Assembly: GCA_026225945.1 (NCBI GenBank)
Contig: JAMJFZ010002307.1
Coordinates: 7,848,501 to 7,912,500 of the forward strand
DNA length: 64,000 bases
Origin: Cricetomys ansorgei
Taxonomy: Eukaryota > Chordata > Mammalia > Rodentia > Nesomyidae
Reading direction: 5' to 3'
The notes under the pieces: generated by a model
Database searches by the model: none
Told to the model about the DNA's origin: nothing
Seen by the model: only the letters and a program-made list of their open reading frames with translations
Shown: positions 25,325 to 37,322 of the stretch, piece after piece
How the letters are laid out: each line of letters opens with the position of its first letter
How positions within the stretch are numbered: position 1 is the stretch's first letter
Program-made: the position numbers and the translations under genes

Positions 25325-25565
25325 TTCACACCCTCTGATTAATTCTTTAAAGGATCTATCTATCTGACTTTATGAATGCTCTACAGACTAGCAGGAGACT
25401 TCTTTTCCCTGCCTCTGCTTCTTACATCACCAATCACTGGGATTACAAGTGTGTAAACACAGAGCAACTCTAAACCGCCTTTTTATGTGAATTCTAGGGA
25501 TTGAACTCAAGATTTAGTGCTAACCAAGCAAACTTTTTACTAACTGAACTTCTCTGCCATCTTTT
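25325..25565 (-). mobile_element. Dimeric rodent SINE, antisense
   Basis: 'cactgggattacaagtgtgt' (B1-like part), 'ctagggattgaactcaagat' and 'aactgaacttctctgccatc' (tRNA-like head), all reverse-complement. Confidence 0.65.
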
Positions 25566-25574
25566 TCTGTAGGG

Positions 25575-25950
25575 TAAACAATTCAGTCTCACTTGCAGAT
25601 TTCAAAAACCCTCTAATCCCGGAGCTCTCCCAAACTCAGGACTTGAAATCCCCACTGTGGAAAACCCTGACCCCAAGAAACTCTATATAAGCCTGCCACT
25701 TGCTCAGTTCTCTGATACTTTTGGCCAAGCAGAGGCAGCCACCCTCCTGTCTTCTCCAAAAAAAATCTCTAGTGTGAGATTTGTTGTGCCTTGTGACTTT
25801 TTGGTATTCTTTGGCTCCCAACTGCCAGGATACCTTCCCTTGGAACTGTAACACTTACACTTTCTTTATTTTAATGTGTAATCTTCCTAAATTAAAAGCT
25901 TCTCCAGGGTAAAGGTGCAAATATTTTTTTTATAGACTTTGAACCAAGTT
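25575..25950 (+). mobile_element. ERV-type LTR with TATA box
   Basis: TATA element CTATATAAGCC near 25683, then 'gccaagcagaggcagccacc', 'ctagtgtgagatttgttgtg', 'ccttgtgactttttggtat', a typical U3-R-U5 order of a rodent ERV LTR. The expected AATAAA is AAAAAA (25758-25766). No internal proviral sequence adjoins it. Class not assigned. Confidence 0.65.
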
Positions 25951-26119
25951 CTAGAAACTTGTTGTCTTTCATTGTGAGATAAATATAACTTGCCAATCTA
26001 ACCCCAGGTTTGCAGAATTTAAGAAACATGAGTTTGGAACCCTAGTGCTATTCATGGCTATGTTCTATGTAGAGTAAATCAGGATGAAAGAATAAGGCAG
26101 TAGTATCTAGAGAGATGGA

Positions 26120-26690
26120 TGTTGTGTTATAATTTCTTCCAAGATTGAAACATTCCATCCTGCCAGGAATCTCTTCAAGCAGAAAAGCAAACAACTCAAA
26201 ATAACTTCAGGAAGTCCCTGAAACTGATAAGATTCACTAGGTTCCTCCCTGTCAAAGTAAGCTATAAAAGCTGAGAGTTCCTCTCAGAGGAAGCCAAGCT
26301 GCAAAGAAGACTCTGATACCAGATGAGCTGCCCAGAAGAATAAAAACAACCAACTGAGCTGCCTGGAAAAGGTTTAGAGTAATTGAGGCATCTGGAAAAG
26401 ATGCTCTTCTACTTATTGAGTTACCTGTAAGATGTTAAGTATGCTCCAGGTTCCCAGCTTTTGTAAGCTGTCACCTATTCTAGGATGGACCTTGGAAATG
26501 TAGCTGAGTTTGAGTCATTTCTGCTCCTGTAAGTAACTTATCACCCATACTCCAGTAAGCAACTCCAATCAAAGCCCATTTGTTCACCAGTTTGGACTTT
26601 GATGGCATCTGTGGGCTCACTATCTGGGGTGAGTAGATGTGTGTTTTGTATCTTCCCAGGAAATGGTTTGTTACACAACATTGGATTAGT
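26120..26690 (+). mobile_element. Second ERV-type LTR with TATA box
   Basis: 'gcaaacaactcaaaataact', 'caggttcctccct-like' region, TATA element GCTATAAAAG at 26261-26270 followed by 'ctgagagttcctctcagagg' and 'agccaagctgcaaagaag'. Distinct family from the LTR at 25575. Boundaries approximate. Confidence 0.55.
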
Positions 26691-26880
26691 GGTTAAGAGC
26701 ACTGGCTGCTCTTCCAGAATACTTGGTTCTGTTCCAATATGGTGGCTCATGGCCATTGTTAACTTCAGTTCCAGGGTACCTAAAGCACTCTTCTGGCATC
26801 TACAGGCACTGTATTCATTTGGAGCACAGATATACAAGCAGTCCAACATTCCTACATAAAAATAAAAATAAATTATTTTT
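26690..26880 (+). mobile_element. B3/B2-type SINE, head truncated
   Basis: 'gtggttaagagcactggctg', 'ctcttccagaatacttggtt', 'actcttctggcatctacagg', and an A-rich tail with AAAATAAAAATAAA. Confidence 0.85.
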
Positions 26881-27770
26881 GTTTCAAGAAATGGAAGAAG
26901 GAGAGGTAAACAAAGTAAACTTACCTGTTAGGTAAAGACATGGAGAATACATGCAGGAACCAAGTATTTGATGATCTTCATCCTAGCCTTTGCCTTACTT
27001 TAGCTCTCATGTATGTATGCCACATATAATGCCACATATCTGTATAATTCTAGGATCTATTGCTATAACACATGGGCTCTAAACTTGTATGATTGTATGT
27101 ATGCTTCATAGACTAAGCAAGTAAACGATTCTGGTTCTGATATGTGTATTTATATATAAGTCTTGACTCCAGAGTTGGGGTACCAATATTTATGCATCTG
27201 TCTGATGGAGGACTTTGCTCACCACAAGTAGGAATCCTCAGGCAGAACTAACAGCCATTATAAATGTGTGTTGTTTTTGGTTGGGGGGGAGCTCGCATCT
27301 CCTTCTGTACCATCAAGAAGGAGATGGTGAGTAAGGAAAGGAATAACAAACTCAGGAATTTGGGGGTTTATGAGACTGAGTAAATCTGATTGAAGTTTCA
27401 TGGACCTTATATATATTTGAGGAGAGATAATTCTGCTTGATGTCTCCAATTCAGAGAACTGAGGCTATGAGAGATAACAGTGTACCAAAGGCCTTTATTG
27501 CTATTGTTTCAAACACAAAGAAATAATCAAAACTCATGTCCCTTGAGCCCAACAATCCATTGTCTCTCAGTAAATTTTCCATATGGACACTGAACTGAAC
27601 TATTAAGTTGTACAATATTAGCAAGTGGCACCTCACAGCATAGAAGCGATAGTTCTAACATTTGTGTTTTCCAGGTACCATTGATTTTCTGGAGATGTAG
27701 TGCACAGAATTTTGGAGAATTCCAGATGTCTTAAACACACACACATAATATATATGTAATATATTACATG
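26881..27770. other. Intergenic sequence, nothing recognised
   Basis: No gene or named repeat. Confidence 0.4.
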
Positions 27771-27772
27771 AT

Positions 27773-27853
27773 CTCTCTGTCTCTCTGTATCTGTCTCTGT
27801 CTCTCTGTCTGTCTGTCTGTCTCTCTCTCTATATATATGATATTATATATAAT

Positions 27854-27906
<53 letters not shown>
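27773..27906. repeat. (CTGT/CTCT)n followed by palindromic (TA)n
   Basis: CT/CTGT tetranucleotides, then an AT block containing TGATATTATATATAATATCA, and about 48 bp of pure (AT)n. Confidence 0.95.
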
Positions 27907-27909
<3 letters not shown>

Positions 27910-28062
27910 GCCTTAGTGCCTATTTGGAGGTCAGAGTACTCCTTGAAGGAGTCACTGCTGCTTTCCTCCATTGTCTGGGTTCTAGGGAGAGAGTTTAAGC
28001 ATCCTTCTTTGGTGACAAGCTCTTTTATCCTGTGAGTCACCTCACCATCTCCATACTCCACT
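27907..28062 (-). mobile_element. SINE fragment (B4/RSINE1-like), antisense
   Basis: 'tatttggaggtcagagtact', 'ttgtctgggttctagggaga' and 'gtgagtcacctcaccatctc' match the reverse-complement tail and head. Confidence 0.55.
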
Positions 28063-28990
28063 TCTAAAACAGAAAAATCCAGGGTGAGAATAATTTTTAA
28101 GGTAAGAAAATATTGTGTATATTAGACAGTCTTCATTGGAACACCACACATTTCCCTGAAACCATGTTAAATACCAGAGCTGATGTTAGTTGATGAAATG
28201 CTCTACTAGAATACTTTAGGTTGGGTGCCTGTTCTCCACCTGCTACAAACTTCATCCTATTACTTCATAAAAATAAGAAAACTCCAAACAATGCACTTTA
28301 TCAGCTTTTATTATCTTCCTAAATCAAACTGTACATTCTTTTGAGGGGACACAGAATACAGAACAATATTGCTGAAATACCTTAACATAGTTTCGAGATC
28401 ATGAATAACTTGGACTCCAGGCATGTCTCTGATTTACAACTTAATAACTTCATTTTCCAGAAACAAAATAGAAGTTCTCATTTAAAGCCTAGAAGACTCC
28501 CATTTTCCCTGAATACCAGTAGTAATTTAAATTCATGATTTCTGTATTATTCCGGCAGCCCGATTTAATAAGAGCAGTGTTTCTGAGGTTCAGTGTTTAT
28601 GAAAGTTGTGTCTGGAGAGGATAAAGAGCTTTATAGCAACCAGATGCTAGCAGTAGCTACCTGGTGTGCTTCCCTTATGAAGTTGAGGCTGAACTATATT
28701 ACAGGTTTTGGAAACCTCTGCACAAATAAAACAAGAGTTTTTTTTCTGGAAATAAACAAAAGAGTACTTTAAAGAGATTTCAAACTTTAAAAACAAGTGG
28801 ATGAAAAAAGTCATTGTTCACTTCTCAAATAGTTTCCATCCTCATATTATAAATCATATTTTGGAGTGTACAATTAATTGGTAATAATTCTTTCATGCAC
28901 ATACTGTACTGTTTGTAATATTCTTTTAGAAAATATTAGTTGCTGAATTATTTATTTCTGGTTGTGAATTCTTTAGACACAGAACCATAT

Positions 28991-28991
<1 letters not shown>
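28063..28991. other. Low-repeat intergenic sequence
   Basis: No named repeat. 28535-28690 is a candidate non-coding element. Confidence 0.4.
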
Positions 28992-29027
<36 letters not shown>

Positions 29028-29044
29028 TACACACGCATACATAT
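28992..29044. repeat. (CA)n / (CATA)n microsatellite
   Basis: About 30 bp of CA then CATACA units. Confidence 0.9.
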
Positions 29045-29794
29045 GAAGATCTCTTACATTCTAAAATATGACAGTAGGTTGGACATTCCAGGATCTACCT
29101 GTGCTACAGAAGTTGACAGCCATTTTGTCCAAGAAACCAGAAGCCTTAGCACATCAGGGACCAATAGTATGGGTTCAGTCTGAGTCTAAATTCTAAAAGA
29201 TCCCTACAGAGTCCCTAGGATGGGTCTTATTTGAAAGTCTGAGGACACCAGTGTTATTGACATAGGCCAAGGCACATTCTCTCAAAAAAATGAGATTTGC
29301 ATACAGTACCTACTTTCTCTTTCCTTACATTCATCCATGTATCCTCAGTCCATTCGATAGTGCTTCTCACATGTAGAGAAACTTGCCCCAATGGAATGTT
29401 CTCCCACATTTCAGTCCTTACTAGAAATGCCATCCCAGTCACACCCACATATGTGCTTTGTTAATCAGCTTAGAATCTATTGTTCAGTTGACAGCCAAGA
29501 GGGACCCCAACATAAACCATGTATGGAATCATTGTTTCTACTTCATGGGTAATGGTGATACATAGACAGTTACATCTTTACATGGCAACTGATAAGAGAT
29601 ACATCGATTTCACCAGTTCACAGGATATATGAGCCAGTAACTTAGAGCTGAAAGAGAATCTGGACTCAAAAAGATTGGAAAATAATTTGAAGATGGATTT
29701 ATGAGAGAAAGCCTTGAAGTACTGAGAACTGTAACTCCTTCTGAATCTAAGTAGTTCACAGCACATTAAAAATTTCCTTGCGACTAATTCTTAG
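29045..29794. other. Intergenic sequence, possibly L1 body near its right end
   Basis: No clear gene. The right part may be degraded L1 leading into the 3-prime UTR that follows. Confidence 0.35.
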
Positions 29795-30300
29795 GGAACA
29801 CTGTAGAGAGGTAGGGGAAAGATGATAAGAGCCAGAAGACCAGGGACAAGAGATTTTGTCTCTTACTAGTATCAAGAGTTGCACCCATAAAGTCTCAGCA
29901 ACTTGACATTCCAAATATGAACAGTACAAGGACTCTACCAATAGACATGAAAAGTGAATAGGAAAAGCCTGCAAGGCCTCAACCCTAGACAAAGAACTGC
30001 AGGCAGCTGAGAAAGCTAGGAGCAGAAGAGCCGATCTTCCTCAGAGAAGAGACACGGATTGGTTGTTCAGTGCCAAATAGCCCTAAAACAGACACACAGG
30101 TAGAAGTATATGGGCAGAACAGGTTATATTTAAGAATATATACATATATGTGCGTACATATATGCATGCAATAATAATTATTGAAAAGAGAAGACATGAA
30201 TTTGGAGGAGAGCACTGAGAGGCATATGATGGTGTTTAGAGAAAGGAAGGGAGCAGAACGTTATAATTATATTGACATCATAAAAATTAAAAAACAAAAT
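29795..30300 (+). mobile_element. Rodent L1 3-prime UTR
   Basis: Clear order of rodent L1 3-prime UTR phrases: 'gtagagaggtaggggaaaga', 'agagccagaagaccaggga', 'cacccataaagtctcagcaa', 'cctcaaccctagacaaagaa', 'aagaatatatacatatatgt', 'catgaatttggaggagagca', and the A-rich end 'cataaaaattaaaaaacaaa'. Probably Lx-type. Confidence 0.8.
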
Positions 30301-32289
30301 CCTTCTCTTAGTAAGAAAGTCTGATTAAAGGGCAAGATACAAGTGAAAGTCAAGTCACAATGCACCTTATTAATGGGCCAAAGTGATCCCAGGGAACCTG
30401 TTCATTAAGCTACTATCTCAAAGCAAATAAATATACAATAAATACAATAAAAAAAACACAAGACAAAACAAAAAACAAGACTTTGTCTTTCTTATGAAAG
30501 CCAGGCAACTTCAGACAGACCCGTGTCTTGAGAGTACTTGTGAATGTTGCCATTGGCAAGCCCACAGCAGATGGTTGATAAGATGAAGTGGACAGCACGT
30601 TAAGTACCACACTTTAGAGGATTACACAACCCAAGTTGAACCTGCCTCAATTAAAAGACTGAATATCTTCAAGATTTGAGATGGCCTCCAGCTTCCTAAA
30701 TGTCTCTTGGCAAGAGGATTGCTTATCCATACAGGCAAGGAGATAAAGGAAAAGAAAGGCAGACCCTGTGGGTGAAATCAAACTATAAAGCACGAGAGCC
30801 CTTTCTCAAGTACAAAACATCATAGCATACAACAAAGGAGGCTTCCCATCTTTAGGAAAAACTGTCCTGAAGAATTTGCAAGCAGGAATTTGCAATCACT
30901 AAGTATGTGTGGGTCACACGACTATTTCATAAGCTAGGAAACCTTTATGAAATTACATTTTCAGCATATTTAAATGATAGTGATCTTTATTTACATGGCT
31001 TATATAATGAGTGTCTCATTAATTGACATGTCCGTTGTTACTGTACTGGTCATCTCTATCACTAAGGACTCCATGAGTTGCTGTTGCTGCTGGGGCGGCG
31101 ATTGTTCTCTTTTATTTGGAATGTGCTAACAATGATCAAGAGAAAACTCATTACCAAATCATTTATGAAGTTTCAAATTGTTTTCACATATTCAATTTAA
31201 AATGACTCTTTATATGTTCTGGGGCATCTTTCTGGTTCAAGATGATATTCTGACACAGCTGAAACAGGTTAGGGAGTGATCATGAAGAAAGACCCAATGT
31301 CTGCTCAAACACACAGAGACCTCAGTGCCCAGCAACATAGCCTCAGTACTGAATTTTTATTTTTGGTGGAGAGAGTCGGGTAACTTATCTAATTTTAATG
31401 GCAAGTCATTAACTGTAAAATAGAGATAGCGATTAATAAAAAACAAAATAAAACAGCAACAACAACAACAAAACCACACTATTCACATACATAACGTAAA
31501 TGAAAGAAAGCCCCTGAGAACTTGATGCGAAACTGGTATTGCAGAAAGAGTATTTCACTTGTGCCACATGTCGTCTTTCATTTCGCTTTTTTCCTTGTTT
31601 TATAAAACTGCTGTGATGCCAACCACAAAAGGTAACTACCTCAGATCTCCGAACATAAATGGAAAACAAAAATACTTTGGTGGAGGAGAAGCATCACTAT
31701 CTGGGGAATAGAGAATTGACCAAACCTGGGACAACGGTCTTGACTTACGGACCCACCTGCTGGTAGACCTGATAGCTAAACCACCATGGCACCAAAACAA
31801 AAGTCTCCCTTTTAGATTTGGAAATTCAAAACCATTAAATAAATCAATAAATAAAATATTCCTGTCAGTTAATGTGTGGAAAACCACTGCTTTAATGTGA
31901 CCTTTATGGCTATATATTCTTGAAACACCATCTTTGCTTTCAGGCTAGTTTAAAAAAAAAAAAAATACAGCTTCGGTTTTGCTTTGGGAAATTGAAACTA
32001 TCTTGAACATAGATTTGTTCATATAGATCCCTGGCACCATCTTGTGGCCTGCTGAGACATTGCTGCTCAGACTAGCTAAGGATTAAGTCGAAGTCTATTT
32101 GTGATGTGAAGACACAGTTTTAAGTTATTTTCTCTCAGGTGAAATGTCTCTAACCAATGAGTCAATACTTTTGTTTCAGTCACTTATGCAAACAGCTACT
32201 TTAAAATATATTTAAAGGGATTATTCGTTTTGTATGCCACATAGAAGGCTTTTATTTAGTAATTATTTTCCACCTATTTTTGCTTCCTT
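30301..32289. other. Intergenic sequence with low-repeat islands
   Basis: An (AAC)n-like tract lies at 31440-31473 and an A run near 31951. 31000-31270 is repeat-poor and a CTCF/YY1-like motif sits at 32031-32052 (see findings). Confidence 0.4.
32031..32052 (-). promoter_or_regulatory. CTCF/YY1-like motif
   Basis: On the - strand the core reads GGCCACAAGATGGTGCCAGG. This is close to the CTCF core (CCASYAGRKGGC, two differences) and contains the YY1 core AAGATGG. Confidence 0.35.
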
Positions 32290-32291
32290 GT

Positions 32292-32520
32292 TCTTCTTTT
32301 AAAGATTTTTTTATATTGTCCATGTGAATGTCTGAATATGTATATCTGTGTACCACATATGTGCCTGACACTTATAGAGGCCAGAAGGGGACATCAGTTC
32401 CCCTGGAACTGTAGTTACAAATGTTTGTTACCCGTCATATGGGAGCTGGGAATCTGACCAGGGCCCTCTGGAAGTGTAGCAAGAGCTCTCCAACTTCTGA
32501 CCCATCTCTTCAGTCTTGCT
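32292..32520 (-). mobile_element. B3-type SINE, antisense
   Basis: 'tatagaggccagaaggggac', 'catatgggagctgggaatct', 'ggccctctggaagtgtagca', 'tgacccatctcttcagtctt' follow reverse-complement B3 order. Confidence 0.85.
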
Positions 32521-33334
32521 TGATTGTTCTCTTGTGATTATGATTTGCCTTTTCATAAAGATGTTGAATACATATGGACAGATACCTTATCATGTTGTCA
32601 GTGGATGCCTAGAGGAAAGAAGAGCAGGGAGCAGGACCATGCCACTATGCCCTGTATACAGATGTGGATGTGAGCTAGAGGATACTGTTCACCTGTTATT
32701 AACATCTCGAGAATTTTATAGTTTTAAGAATTCCATAGTGAAACAAACTGAAACTTAAAGGCTTTAAGATTTAGGAGAAACAAATTGATAAGATCTGAGA
32801 CATTTTAAAGTTTTGTTTTAGGTTTGAAAGTGGTTTTTGTAAGGTCACATGACTGGGTAGCATGTTAGATGCTTTACTTTTCTCTGAATTAACCTGGATC
32901 GCTCTGAGGAGATAGAAATGGGAAGTCTGATTCCTTGGGAGTCAGGACTGATGTCCACTCGTACTCAGGTGAAAATGCAAAGAGGAAGCTACAGGATTTG
33001 AGCCTTTATACTTTCTTTTGATATTAGCTATCAATACTACCCTCACAGCACAGAGAGAAATCAGAAATGCAAGGTCTTTATTAGTTTGAATGTTTGCTTA
33101 TTTAAAGCTAATATGGAACTTCCACGGGAGAAGCAATGCTAAAACATTCCAGGGTGATAAATTTCAGTAGGGTCCATTTTGGGGCAGTTAGAGGAAGCAG
33201 AAATACTTTAAACCAAGTGATCTCTCTCAAAACATAATAATCACCACTCAGTTTGCCAAAACTTTTATAATTAATAGACTAACAGTATTTCACTTGAAGA
33301 TCCAAGTTAGGTCCAAGCCATATTGCTTATTGAA
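32521..33334. other. Intergenic sequence
   Basis: Nothing recognised. Confidence 0.4.
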
Positions 33335-33490
33335 ATCAGTCTGGGCCACCAAGATGGTTCATCAGGCAAGGGCACTGGCCACTAAGTCTGATGACCTGAG
33401 TTCAACCTCCAGGAAACATAGAGTGAAGGGGAGAGCCAAGACTCGCAGATATCCTCTGACCTGCCACATGTGTGCACATGCATACAATAA
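33335..33490 (+). mobile_element. tRNA-derived SINE (B3/RSINE1-like)
   Basis: 'ccaccaagatggttcatcag', 'gatgacctgagttcaacctc', 'tcctctgacctgccacatgt', 'gtgcacatgcatacaataa'. Confidence 0.75.
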
Positions 33491-33520
33491 TAGATAGATG
33501 ATAGATAGATAGATAGATAG
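33491..33520. repeat. (GATA)n microsatellite
   Basis: ATAGATAGATAG units grown from the SINE tail. Confidence 0.9.
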
Positions 33521-35060
33521 AAAACTGAGTTTATTAATTTAAAAAACCTCATACAATTGTTCTGGGGCTCTACAGCTAGTTCCAATCCCCCAAAATATTC
33601 AGGTTATAGAGAGTTCAAGAGATTAGGTAATTTAATAGTCTTTATGGATCCTTCTGGTTTCTTAAGCTGACTAACAGTTAAAACCAAATCTCCGAGTTCT
33701 CTGAGAATTGAGAGCAGCAAATTGTGCTTTCTCCTTTAAAGTCCTCAAATAGTTCCTGATTGATGGGTACCAGGAATCCTACCTTCAGTTTTCTCTGGAT
33801 CACTAGTTATGTGAGACTCTCATCGTGGTAAATATTTATATAACTCCTGTGTTAAAATCCTCAGTCAAACATATCACACAGCAGTAGCCCCAATCCACCA
33901 ATGCTAATCTTCTAGATTTTTGAAAAGGAGTCATAAACCATTCAAAGTTTAGATGAAATTCATCATCAGTGAATAATTCATTGCTTAAGGTTTGTATTTT
34001 TCTTTTCTTTTCTAAAACTCTATGGAAGTTCACTTATCCCAAAGCTATCTTATCTTCTTCTGCCAACCTAACATTGGAATTGTATGCTATTGCAGCTTGG
34101 CCTCCTGTGTGATATTTTCATATTTCTCATCTGAACCATCCTCACCATGCCTGCAAAAACTTCAGCTAATGGTCCAGTAAATAAACAAAGTCGTAGCTTC
34201 TTCCTACAATGTCCAGATATCCAAGGGACAGGATCAATTTTAACACCCTCCTTTGTAGCGTTTATTTATCAATATCAGTGCATCTGCAACTGAGGCTTAA
34301 AATGAAATGATTTTGTACTACAACATGCCAGAGAGATATTATCAAAATTCATATCCCTCTGTCCATTTGAGAAAAAGAAGTCTATTACCAAGATTAACGG
34401 AGACAAGGATGAAAAAAATACTTGCTGTTTATAAGACTATCATCTACATAAGTGGACACTTAATGGTGTGTGAATCAGGAGGCAGAAATGAGAAAATTCT
34501 GTGTGAAATATAATGATATAAATTAAATTACAGGATATGAACAGAAGGGCTTAATCAGGGACATTTATAAGAAGAAGGAGTCCTCAAAGTGCCAAGTGTC
34601 TGAACGATCCTAGGCTGCAAAGACATCTTTGCCCTTTTATAGAATTCCCCAGGGATACATCTTATTGAGGAGATTTTAGAAGGAAAAGAATCAATAGACT
34701 TTTAAACTTCTGAAGAGATTATTTGTCTGGATTAACATGGCTGTCTTTTTAAGAATTAAAGGCAAAAGATAAGGTGACTTAATTAAATGATCTGAAGTTT
34801 TCAAAATAATAAATATGAACGTGAACTGAAAACATCTTTACTGTCACCATAAAGTAGTCACTCTCTTTTCTCCTGCTTCCCTTCCGTATTGATCCAACCT
34901 AGTTTACTGCAGTGAGGTGATAATCCCAACCTGAGGATCTGCTGTTGTGTGTCTCTTCTGTGTACACACATAATAAGTTCTAATTCTCTAAAAATAAACA
35001 GTGGAATCCCTTTCCATCCCCAATTGGGTATAAAAAGCCCCAAAATTTAAACATATTTTA
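33521..35060. other. Intergenic sequence, nothing recognised
   Basis: AT-rich; no gene or named repeat. Confidence 0.4.
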
Positions 35061-35065
35061 GGTTT

Positions 35066-35084
35066 TAAAAAGATTTATTTATTT

Positions 35085-35131
<47 letters not shown>

Positions 35132-35335
35132 ATGCGTGCATGCCTGAGCATATGCATCTGCACCTTGTGTGTTCAAGTCTCCAGGGAAACCACAACAGGG
35201 CACTGGATGCCCTGGAGCTGAAGTTACAGGCAGTTGTGAGCTGCCCAACATGAGTGCTGGGAATGAACTGCTATCCATTACAAGAGCAGCAAGCACTCTT
35301 AACTGCTGAGCTATCTCTCTGGACCCTCAGACATA
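35066..35335 (-). mobile_element. B3-type SINE with expanded (GT)n tail, antisense
   Basis: 'agatttatttatttattg', then about 43 bp of (GT)n (35087-35129), then 'gggcactggatgccctggag', 'gctgcccaacatgagtgctg', 'cactcttaactgctgagcta', 'tctctctggaccc'. Confidence 0.88.
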
Positions 35336-36149
35336 TTCTGTGTCACTGTGAAAATTTAAATACAAAATCAAATTAGAACAAGTCACACATTTGGTGACAG
35401 TAAAAGTGAGATTTATTAGTTCTTGGGCCTCTCTCTTTCTCTGAACTTCCACTTTGCATTTTATTATAGTTCAGTGCTAACATTTATAAGTGGGTGATGT
35501 AAATAATTTTTATATTTAAGAGAAGGTCTGGTATTTATTTTAAACATAAAACCCCCAAGATATATTTTTGAAGGAAAAAGAGTACTTCTTTCAAAACAAC
35601 CATTCTTAAGACCATGTATCTGTTTAAAGGACAAAATAATAATGTACCCATGGAAGCAAATCCCCTACCTAATAGAATTTTGATCATTCAAATGATGAAT
35701 TCTAAAACAGTTTCTAAATAGTTATCACACAAACATATCCAACTATTTGTAGCACAAAGGTAGGCAGTCTACAGCCTGGCTTTAGAGAAGTAGGGGAGAA
35801 TGGTGTGTCTGACCTGATCAACCTAATTCAGAGACAGGGTGGGTGCAGGGTCCTGGGGTGATCAAGGTCCACCTCTGTGAGTGACAACCACAGTACAACC
35901 TGGCAAAGTAGGGATTCAAAATCTAGAAACATCCAGCAATGGACAGAAGCAGGCCTGACTAGTTTGTTCTCCCCGACTTTGAAATCATCCCCTGATGAGC
36001 TCAGACTGTGAGGATGGCTCTGTGACTCGCCACACCCTAGAGAGACATCCCTCTTTCATAGCTGACTCACTTACTGGAGTCATTATTTTTGTCTTGGTTT
36101 CATAGAATCTATTTTTTTCTAGAGGTAAATGCATGTGTTCTGAGGAACC
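35336..36149. other. Intergenic sequence
   Basis: Nothing recognised. Confidence 0.4.
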
Positions 36150-36159
36150 TTCCAGAAAC

Positions 36160-36296
36160 TCTGGCTGGCTGGGTGACTGAGTGGCTGGCTGACTGCCTGT
36201 CTTCTTCCCTTCCCCCCTTTCTCCCTCCCTCCCTCCTTCCCACTCTTCTTTCTTCCCTTCCTCTCTTGCTTTCTTCTTCCATCTTCTCTCCTTTCA
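36160..36296. repeat. (GGCT/GACT)n then CTTCC-rich polypyrimidine tract
   Basis: CTGGCTGGCTGGGTGACTG tetranucleotides followed by about 100 bp of almost pure C/T. Confidence 0.85.
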
Positions 36297-37054
36297 TGCT
36301 TTTCATGACCACTACTTCATAATTTGTCCACATGTGGTGTTTTAGTGAGCTTCTGTTATCAGTGGCACAATGTCATTGAATCTCATAGGCATAAGATAAT
36401 GGGGGTCTATGTCAAATATCTGAGGCCTGAGTCAGAGCCATAACTGTGCCTCAGCTTGCTTGTTCACCAGGCTAATTGCTGCAGTTGATTTTTGCTGCTC
36501 ATGACTTCTTTCTATTATAGTAACAAAGATTTAAGAGCTTATGTCGCACTGTTTAAGCCTGTATGGAAGTCGTACTGTGGCCAACTCACATGACTAAGTC
36601 CAACATTAGTGCGCAAAAAGTCCAACATTAGTGAGCACCAAATATCTCCTGAGTTTCTTAAATCGCTACAGCTTTTTCTTAAACTTATTATTAGTATATA
36701 AGACATTACTGAAGGAAAAAAAAACAGTGTTTGTGGTCAATTTAACTTAGCTTATGATTTGATAGGTCAGGCCTTTGGAAAAGGCTCGTCCACAATGCAC
36801 TTGCTTGGGAGTATCTCAGTGACGAAGTCAGATGGTAGCTGAGACTGTGGTCAGTTAAAAATTCAGCTACACAGACGGCCAAGTTGGATGCTGATACTGG
36901 TGCTGGCCAAAATTTCAGTGGTTCTGCTAACTGGAAAGTTTGTAAGCATCAGGGTCATAGAACTGCTAAACTTCTGACAATCAGAGGTCACCCTGATAAT
37001 CAGGTATCACTCTGACAATCGGGGGTCAACTGCGGAGAATTTAAAAGGGAAAGG
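36297..37054. other. Intergenic sequence with short tandem duplications
   Basis: 'gtccaacattagtg' occurs twice (near 36599 and 36620). Three 19-bp tandem units lie at 36974-37031. Confidence 0.5.
36974..37031. repeat. Three imperfect 19-bp tandem units
   Basis: Units start at 36974, 36993 and 37012 with CTGACAATC / CTGATAATC / CTGACAATC, each followed by an AGGTCA-like hexamer. Confidence 0.7.
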
Positions 37055-37160
37055 CAGGCCTGGGAAAGTGGCTCACTCATTAAACTGATTAGCATGTGAG
37101 CGAGAAGACTGGAGTTGATAGGCACACTAACATTCACACACACCACAAAGTGAAGGGAAG
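37055..37160 (+). mobile_element. tRNA-derived SINE head fragment
   Basis: 'ggcctgggaaagtggctcac' and 'gagcgagaagactggagttg'. Confidence 0.45.
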
Positions 37161-37204
37161 GAAGAGTCTTCCTGGATGTTTTGGATTGGTCATTGAAATA
37201 ATCC

Positions 37205-37322
37205 TTTCTGTTTTGTTTACGTGGAGACAGGAACTCATTATGGGGACCACGTTGGCTTGGAAGGCCTGAGGCCTCTCAAGGGCTGAGGCTACAAGTCCCA
37301 TGCTGCCATGCTCAGCTCTGTC
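37205..37322 (-). mobile_element. B1 fragment, antisense
   Basis: 'tggagacaggaactcattat', 'ccacgttggcttggaaggcc', 'gggctgaggctacaagtccc'. Confidence 0.6.

Noticed and set aside
27773..29044. CRISPR-like or satellite array from regularly repeated tracts
   Set aside because: These are ordinary microsatellites without spacer structure, in mammalian DNA.
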